A DNA stretch of 33,372 bases from Methylotenera sp. Lineage in GTDB: Bacteria > Pseudomonadota > Gammaproteobacteria > Burkholderiales > Methylophilaceae. A program made the translations under genes and the position numbers. Under the pieces are notes generated by a model. It made no database searches. It was not told where the DNA came from and was given only the letters and a program-made list of their open reading frames with translations. Positions 1-9,693 of the stretch are shown one piece after another. Position 1 is the stretch's first letter, and the number at the start of each line of letters is the position of its first letter. The DNA lies in the NCBI GenBank assembly GCA_023259635.1, contig JALRGX010000109.1, positions 1 to 33,372 of the forward strand, in the 5' to 3' direction.

Positions 1-1167
1 TAAAAATATGCGCCATGGGTCTTCAACCGAGAGGAATAACTCCAGGCCGATTGCCCATTGCAAGGCATTTACATAATTCTGGTCACGGTATTTGAATGGC
101 AGCACGCCGCAGCCGGCATCACACTCAATATCCATAATTACCGACTTTTTAGGGTTTGCGTATTTGGCATTCAGGTGCTGCATCATGGCATCGCCTGATG
201 CTGTGACTGTCTGGCCGAACAGGATCTGCCCGACGTCAGTAGTGATATGTTTGTTTTTATTGATCGCTTCGGCAATCTGCGCTGCGGCAGATGAAAATTT
301 CTTGTCGCCTTCAGTACCGTAACTATGGAACTGGATGTGGGTCAGGTGCATTGGTAAGCCGCTACTTGCGCCCATTGTATCCAGTGTGGTGGCAAAGTTA
401 CCGGCCGCTCCCAGGTTGTTACAGTGTACGTGCAGTGGTTTTGCAATGCCCAGGTCATGCACGGCACGGCTCAGGCTTTGCAGGATTTCACGCGGGCTGA
501 CTTGGTAATGCACATTGTTTTCATCCAGATTCAGCCTGCGCTGGTTGAATTTAAAAGCGTTGATGCCGCCCGGGTTCACTACCTTGATGCCGATGGCTTG
601 TGTCGCATGCAATATCCATGCGACGTAGTCATTAATCGCTTTCTGATCCTTTTTGGCAGCCAGCATGCGCAGGAAGTAATCATCATTACCCAGCATGGCG
701 TAGCCGCCTTTATCAATCATCGGCGTGTCGCCCATTTCCAGGTGCGCCTGGCGTGCGTTCACCGGGGAAATGGCGGGTTCAAAAGCTGCGGTATAGCCCA
801 TTTCGATATAGCGGAAACCGGTATCGGTAGTACTGGGCGTGGCATGATGGCTGCAATGGGGGGTGCAAATATGGGCTTCAGGCTCGCTTAAGCCTTTGAT
901 TTCTTGTATCTGTTTCTGCTGGTGCTGTTGTTGATACTCCGGCAGCATCATGCGTGCAATATTCACTTTGCCGCCGCCGATGTGGCTATGCATGTCAATG
1001 GCGCCGGCCATGATAATTTTGCCGCTCAGGTCAAATGTTTTGCTGACTCTTTCTGCTTCTGCTGGCTTTGCAATAATCCGGCCATCGCGGATGTAAATAT
1101 CCTCAACTACGCCATTTTTATGGTGGGCAGGGTCGTAAACCCTGCCATTCTTAAGTAAGGTAATCAT
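1..1167 (-). CDS. fhcA: Formyltransferase/hydrolase complex subunit A (formylmethanofuran dehydrogenase subunit A homolog), C terminus cut by window edge
   Basis: Reading the minus strand from an ATG at 1167 gives an open frame to base 1 (389 codons, no stop); the usual length is about 550 residues, so roughly 70% is present. The product begins MITLLKNGRVYDP and has the amidohydrolase metal motif D-M-H-S-H near residues 59-62, followed by a GGGKVNIARMMLPEY stretch typical of FwdA/FmdA/FhcA. Known role of the family: in methylotrophs FhcA is the zinc amidohydrolase-like subunit that releases formate from the formylated methanofuran-like carrier, acting with FhcB, FhcC and FhcD in formaldehyde oxidation. 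The start overlaps the fhcB stop as ATGA, indicating translational coupling. fhcD and fhcC are probably further downstream, outside the window (inference). Confidence 0.93.
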   Translation of the reverse strand, partial: MITLLKNGRVYDPAHHKNGVVEDIYIRDGRIIAKPAEAERVSKTFDLSGKIIMAGAIDMHSHIGGGKVNIARMMLPEYQQQHQQKQIQEIKGLSEPEAHICTPHCSHHATPSTTDTGFRYIEMGYTAAFEPAISPVNARQAHLEMGDTPMIDKGGYAMLGNDDYFLRMLAAKKDQKAINDYVAWILHATQAIGIKVVNPGGINAFKFNQRRLNLDENNVHYQVSPREILQSLSRAVHDLGIAKPLHVHCNNLGAAGNFATTLDTMGASSGLPMHLTHIQFHSYGTEGDKKFSSAAAQIAEAINKNKHITTDVGQILFGQTVTASGDAMMQHLNAKYANPKKSVIMDIECDAGCGVLPFKYRDQNYVNALQWAIGLELFLSVEDPWRIFL

Positions 1168-2447
1168 GCTTTATTCTCATTTACAAGCTTTGCCTCAATG
1201 CTGGCAATCACTTCACTTAAAGTCGGTAAATTACTGTCACGTAATTTTTTAAGCGGGAGTGTGATTGAGCTGTCCATGCGGAACATTTGCCCGTTATGGT
1301 TCACGCCGGGAATTCCTACAGGAATAAATACTTCAGGAGCATGTGCAAATTTAATATCCGGGTGGCCAATTACAATAGTGGGTGCTTGGGTATCAGGAGC
1401 AGGTTGCGGATTGAAGGTGCTGACCCACAGCAAGGCATCACAGTGCGTCAATTGTTTTGCTGTTGAATAATGATAGGTGTCATATTCAGTAATGCCGTTA
1501 CGGAAACGGCTTCTGGTGGGATAGCCGCTTAGCCAGGTGCTGGTGTTATTGACTGAGCTGTCACCATCACCGGAGTTGAGCGGCAGGCCAGCCGCACGTG
1601 AGTTCTCATTGAGCTTGTTGATTAGCTGCACGATGCTTTGAATGGTAAGTTCAGCATGTGGGATTTTCAGGGCGCTGGCTGACCATACAATCACTGCGTA
1701 TTTTGCCGTTTTTAATTTTTCTACAAGCATACTTAAGGTGCTTGCCGCAATGCCTGCAATATGATCGGCATGTATTTTTTTGCCGTTAAGCAGTGCATTC
1801 AGCGCATTAACGATTTCCGGTAATTGCCTGGTTTCGGCAGCAATGACGGTAGGCTGTTTGCCATCAGGCGCGATATTCGCCTTTGCATTATCAGCAGGCG
1901 CCCCCAGAAAAACCAGTTCCGGCGTTGGTTTATCGAACAGGTTGTCAGTGTTCCATACCAGTTTTTCAAAAAAACGCGGATGGCTGCTTGAAATGTCAGT
2001 GCCAATCGCCAATATTACATCTGCGCGGTTTTTAATTTCAGCCAGCGTGGTAGTGAGCCAGCCACTATTCTGCATGGTGCGCATATTGCTTACAGTGGCT
2101 TCGCTATGCATATGATCAAGCGTGGCATCGGTTTTTTCTGCAAGGCTTAGCAATGCGCGCATGCCTTTGACTTCTGTGCCTAATCCCGCAAATAAAGGCT
2201 GTTTGCTGTTGCTTAGGATATCAGCGGCTGCACTGACTGCACTTTCCAGGTCAGCCGGTTTGCCGGCTAATAGGGGAGTAGTTGATATTGATGTGTTAAA
2301 TGCATGTTCAAAAAATTGTACGCCTTTAGCACAGCCGTTCTGCATTGATAATGCAGGGTCAATACTTAACGTTACATCATCACATAGCAGGCCACAGGCG
2401 GGGCAGGTGGCACTAAGTCGAGCAGCATTGCGGTCGGGATTTTTCAT
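1164..2447 (-). CDS. fhcB: Formyltransferase/hydrolase complex subunit B (formylmethanofuran dehydrogenase subunit B homolog)
   Basis: This 427-residue protein has the N-terminal Cys motif C-P-A-C-G-L-L-C-D-D-V seen in FwdB/FmdB/FhcB, then a molybdopterin-oxidoreductase-like fold with phrases such as ILAIGTDISSSHPRFFEKLVW and a late GIPGVNHNGQMFRMD segment. In methanogens the B subunit carries the Mo/W pterin site; in methylotrophs FhcB is known as a homolog within the formyl-hydrolysing Fhc complex that does not need that redox activity. It is the first gene of the visible operon and overlaps fhcA by 4 bases. About 50 bp upstream of its start lies the outer end of a MITE-like element (2498-2644), so promoter signals must sit in that short gap or within or beyond the element. 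No clear promoter is visible. Confidence 0.93.
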   Translation of the reverse strand: MKNPDRNAARLSATCPACGLLCDDVTLSIDPALSMQNGCAKGVQFFEHAFNTSISTTPLLAGKPADLESAVSAAADILSNSKQPLFAGLGTEVKGMRALLSLAEKTDATLDHMHSEATVSNMRTMQNSGWLTTTLAEIKNRADVILAIGTDISSSHPRFFEKLVWNTDNLFDKPTPELVFLGAPADNAKANIAPDGKQPTVIAAETRQLPEIVNALNALLNGKKIHADHIAGIAASTLSMLVEKLKTAKYAVIVWSASALKIPHAELTIQSIVQLINKLNENSRAAGLPLNSGDGDSSVNNTSTWLSGYPTRSRFRNGITEYDTYHYSTAKQLTHCDALLWVSTFNPQPAPDTQAPTIVIGHPDIKFAHAPEVFIPVGIPGVNHNGQMFRMDSSITLPLKKLRDSNLPTLSEVIASIEAKLVNENKA

Positions 2448-2497
2448 GGTGGTATTAATTTTGCCACATTGGGCAGTTATTCTAAACCTGTTTTATT

Positions 2498-2644
2498 AAG
2501 GAAACGCTGATTAAATGGCTGCGCGAGTGAATTGCTACGTTACGCGGTACTCGTAACCTCGCTGTATACCGCATACTATCTCGGTTACTGCGTTCCGTGC
2601 GCCTTGCACTTCATCACGCTCGCTCAATTAATCAGCGTTTCCTT
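2498..2644. repeat. 147-bp MITE-like element with perfect 17-bp terminal inverted repeats
   Basis: The left end AAGGAAACGCTGATTAA (2498-2514) is the exact reverse complement of the right end TTAATCAGCGTTTCCTT (2628-2644). The interior also has partly self-complementary segments (for example GCGCGAGTGA near 2523 against the CACGCTCGCTC side near 2616). It encodes no transposase and is far too short to be autonomous. It fills most of the gap between the divergent fhcB and ndk genes. No target-site duplication is obvious. An imperfect copy of one terminus occurs at 23499-23516, so the terminus is dispersed. Non-autonomous transposable element is the best reading; a bidirectional terminator role is also possible. 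Confidence 0.8.
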
Positions 2645-2732
2645 GAAAACTAATCTTAAAAGCTGGTTTATTTTAAGTGCTAAAAATGGTATTTTAACGG
2701 TCTTTTCAATGAGTAAACTTAACGGAGTAGTT

Positions 2733-3137
2733 ATGGCAATTCAACGTACGCTTTCTATCATCAAACCTGATGCAGTTGCAAAAAATGTAATCGGTAAAAT
2801 TTATACGCGTTTTGAAGACGCTGGCTTGAAAATTGTTGCTGCAAAAATGGCACAATTGACACAAGCTGAAGCTGAAGGTTTCTATGCAGTACACAAAGAG
2901 CGTCCTTTCTTTGCTGACCTGGTTAAATTCATGATTTCAGGCCCAGTAATGATTCAAGCTTTGGAAGGCGAAAACGCAGTGCAAGTTAACCGTGACCTGA
3001 TGGGTGCTACTAACCCTAAAGAAGCTGCAGCAGGTACTATCCGTGCTGACTTTGCTGAAAGCATCGATGCTAATGCGGTTCATGGTTCTGATTCTGCAGA
3101 GAATGCAGCAATCGAAATCAAATACTTCTTCGGTTAA
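2733..3137 (+). CDS. ndk: Nucleoside diphosphate kinase, short C terminus
   Basis: It transfers the gamma phosphate of ATP to NDPs through a phospho-histidine. The ATG at 2733 ([14 protein letters not shown]) follows GGAG at 2724-2727; the longer open frame from 2532 only reads into the MITE-like element. Visible motifs are K11 in IIKPDA and the catalytic H117 in NAVHGSDS, followed by [12 protein letters not shown]. The protein stops at 134 residues, directly after YFFG, whereas typical bacterial Ndk continues about 7-9 residues (E. coli ends FFGEGEVCPRTR). The stop is a double TAA, and a repeat hairpin begins about 15 bp later. All active-site residues are present, so activity is expected. 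It is the first gene of the conserved ndk-rlmN-pilW-rodZ-ispG-hisS cluster. Confidence 0.97.
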   Translation: MAIQRTLSIIKPDAVAKNVIGKIYTRFEDAGLKIVAAKMAQLTQAEAEGFYAVHKERPFFADLVKFMISGPVMIQALEGENAVQVNRDLMGATNPKEAAAGTIRADFAESIDANAVHGSDSAENAAIEIKYFFG

Positions 3138-3151
3138 TAACTGACTTTAGC

Positions 3152-3220
3152 CACAGATTTACACAGATAAACACGGATAAAGCCATTTGAAATGACAGTT
3201 TTTTTCGTGTTTATTTGTGA
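3152..3220. repeat. Dispersed-type repeat: three tandem 10-mers forming a long hairpin, possible ndk terminator
   Basis: Three tandem 10-mers, CCACAGATTT, ACACAGATAA and ACACGGATAA, occupy 3152-3181. The last two are complemented by TTTTTCGTGTTTATTTGTGA at 3201-3220, giving an imperfect stem of about 20 bp with a 19-base loop. The right arm is followed by GTTTTATTTTC, which is T-rich, so it could terminate ndk transcription. Similar ACACAGATAAACACGG-type sequences are common dispersed repeats in proteobacterial genomes (from general knowledge; not searched). Confidence 0.65.
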
Positions 3221-3249
3221 GTTTTATTTTCAATAGCAGGTAATTAACT

Positions 3250-4353
3250 TTGGTCAATTTGTTAAACTTTAATCAACAACAGCTCGCGCAATGGTTTGTA
3301 GAACATGGCGAAAAGCCTTTTCGCGCCAAGCAGTTGATGCGTTGGATGCATCATTTCGGTGTGCATGATTTTGAACAGATGACCGATATTGCCAAGAGCC
3401 TGCGCGAAAAACTTAGCATTGAGGCGGAAATTGTTCTGCCTACCGTGCAGCACGAACAAATATCCAATGATGGAACCCGTAAATGGTTGATTGGCACCGA
3501 TACTGCCAACAGCATTGAGACTGTGTTTATCCCGGAGGATGATCGCGGCACTTTATGTGTTTCCAGTCAGGTTGGCTGTGCGCTGGAATGTACATTCTGC
3601 TCCACAGGCCGTCAGGGTTTTAACCGTAATTTAAGCGTTTCTGAAATTATTGGCCAGCTGGCAATCGCAGATAAGTCATTGCGGCAGTCGGATGGTTATG
3701 ACATGCTGCAGCCCGGTGAGCGTATTATCAGCAATGTAGTGATGATGGGCATGGGCGAACCTTTGGCTAACTATGACAATGTAGTCACTGCGATGCAGAT
3801 TATGCTGGATGACAGCGCTTATGGTTTAAGCCGTCGCCGTGTCACACTTTCAACCAGCGGGTTGGTTCCTGCTATGGATAGGCTGAAAGAAGATTGCCCG
3901 GTAGCGCTTGCGGTTTCCTTGCACGCACCGAATGACGCATTGCGTGATGTGATCGTTCCAATCAATAAAAAATACCCGCTTAAAGAGTTAATGGCGGCAT
4001 GCAACCGTTATCTGGAAAAAGCGCCACGTGATTTTGTCACGTTTGAATATGTCATGCTGGATGACGTCAATGATACTGTCGAGCATGCACACCAATTGCT
4101 GGAATTGGTTAAAAATGTATCCTGCAAATTTAATTTAATCCCTTTTAATCCTTTTCCCAACAGTGGATATGAAACTTCCAGGCCGAGTCATGTCAGGGTG
4201 TTTCGTGACATCCTGATGCAGGCTGGTTATGTGGTGACTGTGCGCAAAACTCGCGGTGAGGATATTGATGCCGCATGCGGTCAGTTAGCTGGTAAAGTAC
4301 TGGATAAAACAAAACGTACTACCAAGCGTATTCCAATTGAGGCAATTACATGA
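3250..4353 (+). CDS. rlmN: Dual-specificity 23S rRNA (A2503-C2) / tRNA (A37-C2) methyltransferase
   Basis: This is a radical-SAM methyltransferase that methylates C2 of A2503 in 23S rRNA and of A37 in a subset of tRNAs. The 367-residue product has the CX3CX2C cluster motif C110-A-L-E-C114-T-F-C117, the [12 protein letters not shown] motif, and the methyl-carrying partner Cys in DIDAACGQ (C343). The TTG start at 3250 is chosen because an AGG (3238-3240) lies 9 bases upstream and [10 protein letters not shown] matches the family N terminus; no ATG fits. Its TGA overlaps the pilW ATG by 4 bases. Confidence 0.97.
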   Translation: MVNLLNFNQQQLAQWFVEHGEKPFRAKQLMRWMHHFGVHDFEQMTDIAKSLREKLSIEAEIVLPTVQHEQISNDGTRKWLIGTDTANSIETVFIPEDDRGTLCVSSQVGCALECTFCSTGRQGFNRNLSVSEIIGQLAIADKSLRQSDGYDMLQPGERIISNVVMMGMGEPLANYDNVVTAMQIMLDDSAYGLSRRRVTLSTSGLVPAMDRLKEDCPVALAVSLHAPNDALRDVIVPINKKYPLKELMAACNRYLEKAPRDFVTFEYVMLDDVNDTVEHAHQLLELVKNVSCKFNLIPFNPFPNSGYETSRPSHVRVFRDILMQAGYVVTVRKTRGEDIDAACGQLAGKVLDKTKRTTKRIPIEAIT

Positions 4354-5156
4354 GCAAGATCAGTGTTGTAGATTCCATTACTTTTATGGCCGGCTTGAAA
4401 AAAATGAGTTTTGGTAAATTAGGGGTGGCTATATTCATTTCTATTATGGCTGCTGGCTGCGCCAGTCAGCAACAGAGGGAAACTGAAGATAAGAATTTGA
4501 AGGATCGTGCCCGCTCACATACAGATCTGGGTGCTGTCTATTATCAGCAAAGGCAGCTGGAGATTGCTTTAGAGGAATTTACGCTGGCTGTAAAAATTGA
4601 TCCTGATTTTGGCCAGGCCTATAACGGTCTGGGTTTGGTGCATTCGGCGCTAGGCCAGGATGATCTGGCGGAGAAAAATTTCAAGCGCGCATTGCAACTT
4701 GAGCCTAACAATTCTGAATCACATAATAATTTTGGCATTTTTTTATGTGGCAGGAACCGTATAGATGAATCGGTAAAAGAGTTTATGGCTGCAGTGAAAA
4801 ATCCATTATATACAACACCTGTAATAGCCTATACCAATGCGGGTATCTGTTCATTGCGCAAACAGGATGAAGCTAATGCCGAGATTTATTTTCAAAGGGC
4901 GCTAGACATAGAACCGCTAGCATCTGTAGCTGCATATCAGCTGGCTGCAATTCAATTTAAACGCAATGACGCGGCTAAAGCCAAAACTACATTGCAAAAT
5001 GCGGTATTAAGTCAGCCAAGCCCTGAAAATTTATGGCTGTTTATACAAATCGCACGCAAGTTAGGCGCTAAAGATGACGAGGCTAGTTACGCATTGCAAT
5101 TGCGTCGTCAATATCCTGATTCTGAGCAGGCAAAATTATTAGCAAGTGGAAAGTAG
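4350..5156 (+). CDS. pilW: Type IV pilus biogenesis/stability lipoprotein PilW (PilF), TPR protein
   Basis: This 268-residue TPR lipoprotein matches the pilotin that helps the PilQ secretin reach and assemble in the outer membrane. The lipobox is M-A-A-G-C at C37. TPR-like helices follow, for example [41 protein letters not shown] and [24 protein letters not shown] 7 bases before the ATG at 4350, plus the ATGA overlap with rlmN, favour this start. An internal Met (residue 13 or 19) would give a more conventional signal peptide. No other pilus genes are in the window; the gene sits in its conserved place between rlmN and rodZ. Confidence 0.9.
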   Translation: MSKISVVDSITFMAGLKKMSFGKLGVAIFISIMAAGCASQQQRETEDKNLKDRARSHTDLGAVYYQQRQLEIALEEFTLAVKIDPDFGQAYNGLGLVHSALGQDDLAEKNFKRALQLEPNNSESHNNFGIFLCGRNRIDESVKEFMAAVKNPLYTTPVIAYTNAGICSLRKQDEANAEIYFQRALDIEPLASVAAYQLAAIQFKRNDAAKAKTTLQNAVLSQPSPENLWLFIQIARKLGAKDDEASYALQLRRQYPDSEQAKLLASGK

Positions 5157-5158
5157 TT

Positions 5159-6091
5159 ATGGCTGAATCGCAGGAAAAAGAAAAAATGGGTAGTGAGCAG
5201 CAAAGCGAGCCGCTCTTGTTTGGGGAGGCGTTGCAGGCGGCACGGATTGCTAAAGAGCTTACGCTACAGGATGTATCCGACAGTTTGCGCTATAGCGTTA
5301 AACAGATTGACGCGCTGGAAAAGTCTGAGTTTGATTTGTTGCCTGATGCCATGATAACGCGTGGTTTTATCCGTAATTATGCAAGGCTGCTGGAGCTGGA
5401 TGCAGAACCTTTACTGGCAAGTTACCGCAAAGCCGCTTCATCTGAGCCTGGCAAGGAGATCATTGTACAATCTTCAATGCGTCCGATTCAGCTCACTAAA
5501 GAGAGTCAACCATGGCTTAAATATATACTGGCCAGCATACTGGTGTTGCTATTTTTGCTGGCATGGCTGTTTTATGTGGACTATATGCCTAAATCAACAA
5601 TTCTAACAGCATCGACGGCGCCGGAAGTTGTTGAAGTGGCGGTTCCTTCGGCTACAGAGCCGTTGCCGGAAATTGCGCTGCCTGCGGCACAGCGCGAGGC
5701 TGATGGCGATACGGCGGCAACTGAAGTGCTTGCGGATTCTGCTTTAAACGATGTTACGACGGTTACAACTGCTGCTGATTTGAAATCATCTGCGTTACCG
5801 CTAACCCAACAAGCTTCGGCCGCTGCAAGTGCTGGCGTAGCAGAGATGGCTGCCAATAAAACAGTAGGTATGGTTTTTACAGAGCAAAGCTGGGTACGCA
5901 TCACAGATAAGTCCGGTAAGCATATTTATGAAAAAATGTCGCATGCCGGTGATAAAGAAACTGTTAATGCTGCACCGCCATTAACCTTGATTATAGGCAA
6001 TGCCAGCGCCACCAAACTAAAGTTAGAAGGTCAGGACATTGATCTTGCCCCCAATACCCAAAATAATGTTGCACGTATTACACTGGAGTAA
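5159..6091 (+). CDS. rodZ: Cytoskeletal/shape protein RodZ
   Basis: This 310-residue bitopic membrane protein is expected to link MreB to the periplasmic cell-wall machinery. In order it has an N-terminal HTH_25/Cro-like domain (about residues 22-85: GEALQAARIAKELTLQDVSD then SVKQIDALEKSEF), a transmembrane segment (about 120-140: YILASILVLLFLLAWLFYV), an Ala/Thr-rich periplasmic linker (about 150-235), and a C-terminal DUF4115 domain beginning near QSWVRITDKSGKHIYE. It starts 2 bases after the pilW stop and ends 3 bases before ispG, so it is part of one operon. Confidence 0.93.
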   Translation: MAESQEKEKMGSEQQSEPLLFGEALQAARIAKELTLQDVSDSLRYSVKQIDALEKSEFDLLPDAMITRGFIRNYARLLELDAEPLLASYRKAASSEPGKEIIVQSSMRPIQLTKESQPWLKYILASILVLLFLLAWLFYVDYMPKSTILTASTAPEVVEVAVPSATEPLPEIALPAAQREADGDTAATEVLADSALNDVTTVTTAADLKSSALPLTQQASAAASAGVAEMAANKTVGMVFTEQSWVRITDKSGKHIYEKMSHAGDKETVNAAPPLTLIIGNASATKLKLEGQDIDLAPNTQNNVARITLE

Positions 6092-6094
6092 CTG

Positions 6095-7399
6095 TTGAGT
6101 TTGTCTATACAAATTAAACCACGTCATACATTACAGGTGATGATTGGTCATGTCCCTGTTGGCGGTGGCCTGGGTGGTACGACTCCAGCGCCAGTCGTAG
6201 TGCAGAGTATGACTAACACAGATACCGCTGATGCTGCCGCAACAATTAACCAGATTTATGCGTTGTGGCAGGCGGGGTCTGAAGTTGTAAGGATTACCGT
6301 TAACTCTCCCGAGGCTGCAGTACAAGTTGGCAATATCCGTCGCGGATTGGATGCGCGAGGCTGCAATGTGCCTTTGGTGGGGGATTTCCACTATAACGGC
6401 CATAAATTGCTGGCACAATATCCTGACTGTGCTGAGGCGCTAGCCAAATACCGCATTAATCCCGGTAATGTAGGCAAGGGTTCCAAACGTGACGAGCAGT
6501 TTGCCGCCATGATTGAAGCCGCTATCCAGTATAAAAAAGCAGTCCGTATCGGCGTTAACTGGGGTAGCCTGGACCAGGCCAAAATGGCGCAAATGATGGA
6601 TGATAATGCCAAGCTGGCGACGCCATTGAGTGCTGATGCACTCATGCGCGAAGCATTGATCCAGTCTGCATTGGAAAGTGCAGAACAGGCTGTGGCGCTG
6701 GGGCTGTCATCTAACCAGATTATTATTTCCTGTAAAGTGAGTGACGTGCAGGATTTGGTCAAAGTGTACAGCGAATTGTCTAACCGCTGCGATTATCCTT
6801 TGCATTTAGGCCTTACCGAAGCCGGAATGGGGTCAAAAGGAATAGTGGCCTCTACAGCAGCGCTAGCTTTATGCTTGCAGCAGGGTATCGGTAATACAAT
6901 TCGCGTGTCATTGACGCCAGAGCCGAATGAATCACGTACAAAAGAAGTTATCGTGGCGCAGGAAATTCTGCAAACGATGGGGATTCGCTCATTTACACCA
7001 CTGGTAACAGCATGCCCGGGCTGTGGTCGAACCACTTCGACCTATTTCCAGGAACTTGCCATGCAGATACAAACCTATCTGCGTAACCAGATGCCGGCAT
7101 GGCGTGGTAAATATGCAGGGGTGGAGAATATGAGCGTGGCAGTCATGGGGTGTGTTGTAAACGGCCCAGGCGAGTCCAAGCTTGCAAATATAGGCATTAG
7201 CCTGCCGGGCACTGGTGAAGTGCCGGTTGCTCCAGTATTTGTGGATGGAGAGAAAACAGTCACGCTGAAAGGCGATAATATCGCACAGGAGTTTCAGTTG
7301 ATTGTTGAAGATTATGTACAGAAAAATTATGCCGAGGGTGGCAAGCTGCGTGTAAACTCCGCTTCAAAAACCATTCCTATCCAAGTTGTAAATAAATAA
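6095..7399 (+). CDS. ispG: 4-hydroxy-3-methylbut-2-enyl diphosphate synthase (flavodoxin type)
   Basis: It catalyses the penultimate MEP-pathway step, reductive conversion of MEcPP to HMBPP using a [4Fe-4S] cluster. The 434-residue product has the cluster ligands C307 and C310 (ACPGCGRTT), C353 ([10 protein letters not shown]) and the nearby E360, and the N-terminal [13 protein letters not shown] motif. The TTG start at 6095 has GGAG at 6085-6088 and gives an N terminus matching family length; the next ATG would remove conserved sequence. It is tightly coupled to rodZ. Confidence 0.97.
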   Translation: MSLSIQIKPRHTLQVMIGHVPVGGGLGGTTPAPVVVQSMTNTDTADAAATINQIYALWQAGSEVVRITVNSPEAAVQVGNIRRGLDARGCNVPLVGDFHYNGHKLLAQYPDCAEALAKYRINPGNVGKGSKRDEQFAAMIEAAIQYKKAVRIGVNWGSLDQAKMAQMMDDNAKLATPLSADALMREALIQSALESAEQAVALGLSSNQIIISCKVSDVQDLVKVYSELSNRCDYPLHLGLTEAGMGSKGIVASTAALALCLQQGIGNTIRVSLTPEPNESRTKEVIVAQEILQTMGIRSFTPLVTACPGCGRTTSTYFQELAMQIQTYLRNQMPAWRGKYAGVENMSVAVMGCVVNGPGESKLANIGISLPGTGEVPVAPVFVDGEKTVTLKGDNIAQEFQLIVEDYVQKNYAEGGKLRVNSASKTIPIQVVNK

Positions 7400-7419
7400 C
7401 AATCAATCATTAAAAATTC

Positions 7420-8727
7420 ATGAGCAATAAATTTCAAAGTAACTCTAAATTTCAGAGTATCAAAGGTTTCTACGACATACTGCCAGAAGCAACTCCGTTA
7501 TGGTTCAAACTTGAGGATACCGCACGCCGCGTTTTAGGGCGGTATGGTTATAAAAATATCCGCATGCCATTGGTTGAGCCTACAGAGTTGTATGTACGTA
7601 GTGTGGGTGAACATACTGATATTGTTGAAAAAGAAATGTACGCCTGGGAAGATGCGTTGAATGGCGATAAGCTGGCACTGCGTCCGGAAGGCACCGCAGG
7701 CTGCGTGCGTGCAGTGGTGGAGCATAACCTGACCTACAATGGTCCGCAGCGTTTGTGGTACAGCGGCCCAATGTTCCGACACGAGAACGTGCAAAAAGGC
7801 CGCCAGCGCCAATTTCATCAAATAGGTGTAGAAGCATTCGGTTTTGATACGCCGGAAGTAGATGCCGAGCAAATAGTGATGCTAGCTCGACTTTGGCGTG
7901 AACTGGGCATTCAGGATGTCGAACTGCAAATCAACAGCATCGGAGATGCGCATGAGCGTGCAGAGTACCGTGATGTACTGATCGCTTATTTTGAGCAGCA
8001 TGCAGACCTGCTGGATGAAGATGCCAAGCGCCGGTTGCATACTAACCCGCTACGCATACTTGATACCAAGAATCCGCGCATGCAGGCGATGTGCGAAGCA
8101 GCGCCCAAGCTAATTGATTGCCTGGGTGATGAAACCCGCGCACATTTTGATGGTCTGTGTAAAAGACTCACGGAAGCTGGCGTCGCTTATAAAATTAATC
8201 CGCGCCTGGTTCGTGGCCTGGATTATTACAATCGCACTGTATTTGAATGGGTGACAACTAAATTGGGCGCACAGGGCACGATTGCCGGCGGTGGCCGCTA
8301 TGATACCTTGGTAGAACGTTTGGGTGGCAGTGCAACAGCCGCCTGCGGTTTTGGTATTGGTCTTGAGCGCGTATTTCTGTTAATGCAGGAATATGGCATC
8401 ACCGCCACTGATGCACCGGATGTTTACCTGGTGAATGTTGGTGAATTGGCAGAATCAGCCGCGTTTGCACTGGCAGAACGTTTACGTAATGCAGATGTGG
8501 AAGTGGTGCTGCATACCGGTGGAGGCAGCTTTAAATCACAAATGAAAAAAGCAGACAGAAGCCAGGCCAGATATGCCATGATTCTGGGGGATGATGAGGT
8601 GAATAATCAGCAGGTAACATTAAAGCCGATGCAGTCCGCTTCAGACCTATCGGCTGAAAATAAGCCGGCACAGGTATTATGCAGCATTGAAGAAGCCATA
8701 GAAATCATTACCGCCGGTAAAGTCTAG
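7420..8727 (+). CDS. hisS: Histidyl-tRNA synthetase
   Basis: This 435-residue class II synthetase charges tRNA-His. Motif 2 appears as [16 protein letters not shown], the HisA signature as [14 protein letters not shown], and motif 3 as GFGIGLERV, followed by an anticodon-binding domain from about residue 330 ([18 protein letters not shown]). It begins 20 bases after ispG with no obvious Shine-Dalgarno sequence, so translation may depend on coupling or on the A/T-rich leader. Gene order ispG-hisS is standard in proteobacteria. Confidence 0.98.
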   Translation: MSNKFQSNSKFQSIKGFYDILPEATPLWFKLEDTARRVLGRYGYKNIRMPLVEPTELYVRSVGEHTDIVEKEMYAWEDALNGDKLALRPEGTAGCVRAVVEHNLTYNGPQRLWYSGPMFRHENVQKGRQRQFHQIGVEAFGFDTPEVDAEQIVMLARLWRELGIQDVELQINSIGDAHERAEYRDVLIAYFEQHADLLDEDAKRRLHTNPLRILDTKNPRMQAMCEAAPKLIDCLGDETRAHFDGLCKRLTEAGVAYKINPRLVRGLDYYNRTVFEWVTTKLGAQGTIAGGGRYDTLVERLGGSATAACGFGIGLERVFLLMQEYGITATDAPDVYLVNVGELAESAAFALAERLRNADVEVVLHTGGGSFKSQMKKADRSQARYAMILGDDEVNNQQVTLKPMQSASDLSAENKPAQVLCSIEEAIEIITAGKV

Positions 8728-8778
8728 AGTTTTTAGAGACAACCCTAATAACGTAGGTTTAAGATTAATCAAGTTAAT

Positions 8779-9693
8779 ATGACCGTCGACTTACAAACGA
8801 AGCAGCCAGCCCAATCGTTGCCTTTATTGCAGCTTGAGCATGTAAGCATATCGCCTAAAAAGATGCCGCATCGCTTGCTGGTGAACGATGTCAGTTTCAG
8901 TATCGAGATAGGGAAGACCACGTGTGTGGTTGGTGAATCCGGCAGTGGGAAAAGTTTGACGGCACTCGCGATTATGGGTTTGCTGTCTAACCAGCTGACA
9001 CTAAATGGCGGCAGGGTGTTATTTAATGATGCTGAAAATGGCGTGATTGACCTTACCAAGCTGGATGACGAAAGTCTGCGTAAGCTGCGTGGCGATAAAA
9101 TTGCCATGATTTTTCAGGAGCCGATGACCTCCCTGAATCCGGTGCTGACCGTGGGCTATCAAATTGGCGAGAGTCTCACTACCCATCTTGGTCTTAGGGG
9201 TGAGCATTTAAACAGTAAAATAGCCAGTTTGCTGGAAATGGTAGGCATACCGGCTGAACGGGCGCAAAGTTATCCTGATGAGTTGTCCGGGGGCCAGCGT
9301 CAGCGCGTGATGATTGCGATGAGCATTGCGTGCGAGCCAAGCCTGTTGATTGCCGATGAACCGACTACCGCACTGGATGTTACTGTTCAGGCGCAAATCC
9401 TTAAGTTGTTGAGTGAGCTTAAAACCCGCATGAATATGGGGATGCTGTTTATCACGCATGATTTTGGGGTGGTTGCAGACATTGCCGATAATGTAGTTGT
9501 CATGTTCAGAGGGCAGATTGTCGAATCAGGCACACGGGAACAGGTGTTGTGCAATCCGCAGCATCCGTATACCAAAGCCTTGCTAGCTTGCGTTCCTGAT
9601 GCCGAAGGCGAAAAACGACTAAAACCAATTGATTACTCATGGCTGACAGGCGACCATACTGCAGCAGAAGCAGGCGAGGCGATGCATGAGTGA
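8779..9693 (+). CDS. Oligopeptide/dipeptide-type ABC transporter ATPase (OppD/DppD-like)
   Basis: This 304-residue ATPase has Walker A GESGSGKS (52-59), Q-loop IFQEPMTSLNP, signature LSGGQRQR, Walker B LLIADEP and the H-loop ITHDF, then the OppD/DppD-type C-terminal segment NPQHPYTKALLACVPD. It overlaps the next ATPase gene by 8 bases, so the two should make a heterodimeric NBD pair equivalent to the two halves of YejF or GsiA. No permease or binding-protein gene is in the window, so the substrate cannot be named. It interrupts the usual hisS-yfgM neighbourhood. Confidence 0.92.
   Translation: MTVDLQTKQPAQSLPLLQLEHVSISPKKMPHRLLVNDVSFSIEIGKTTCVVGESGSGKSLTALAIMGLLSNQLTLNGGRVLFNDAENGVIDLTKLDDESLRKLRGDKIAMIFQEPMTSLNPVLTVGYQIGESLTTHLGLRGEHLNSKIASLLEMVGIPAERAQSYPDELSGGQRQRVMIAMSIACEPSLLIADEPTTALDVTVQAQILKLLSELKTRMNMGMLFITHDFGVVADIADNVVVMFRGQIVESGTREQVLCNPQHPYTKALLACVPDAEGEKRLKPIDYSWLTGDHTAAEAGEAMHE

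Noticed and set aside
424-891. Plus-strand open frame of 155 codons
   Set aside because: It is antisense to fhcA, which reads as a clear, conserved protein across the whole span.
2532-2732. N-terminal extension of ndk
   Set aside because: The extra 67 residues are translation of the MITE-like element; the ATG at 2733 with its GGAG and the family N terminus fits.
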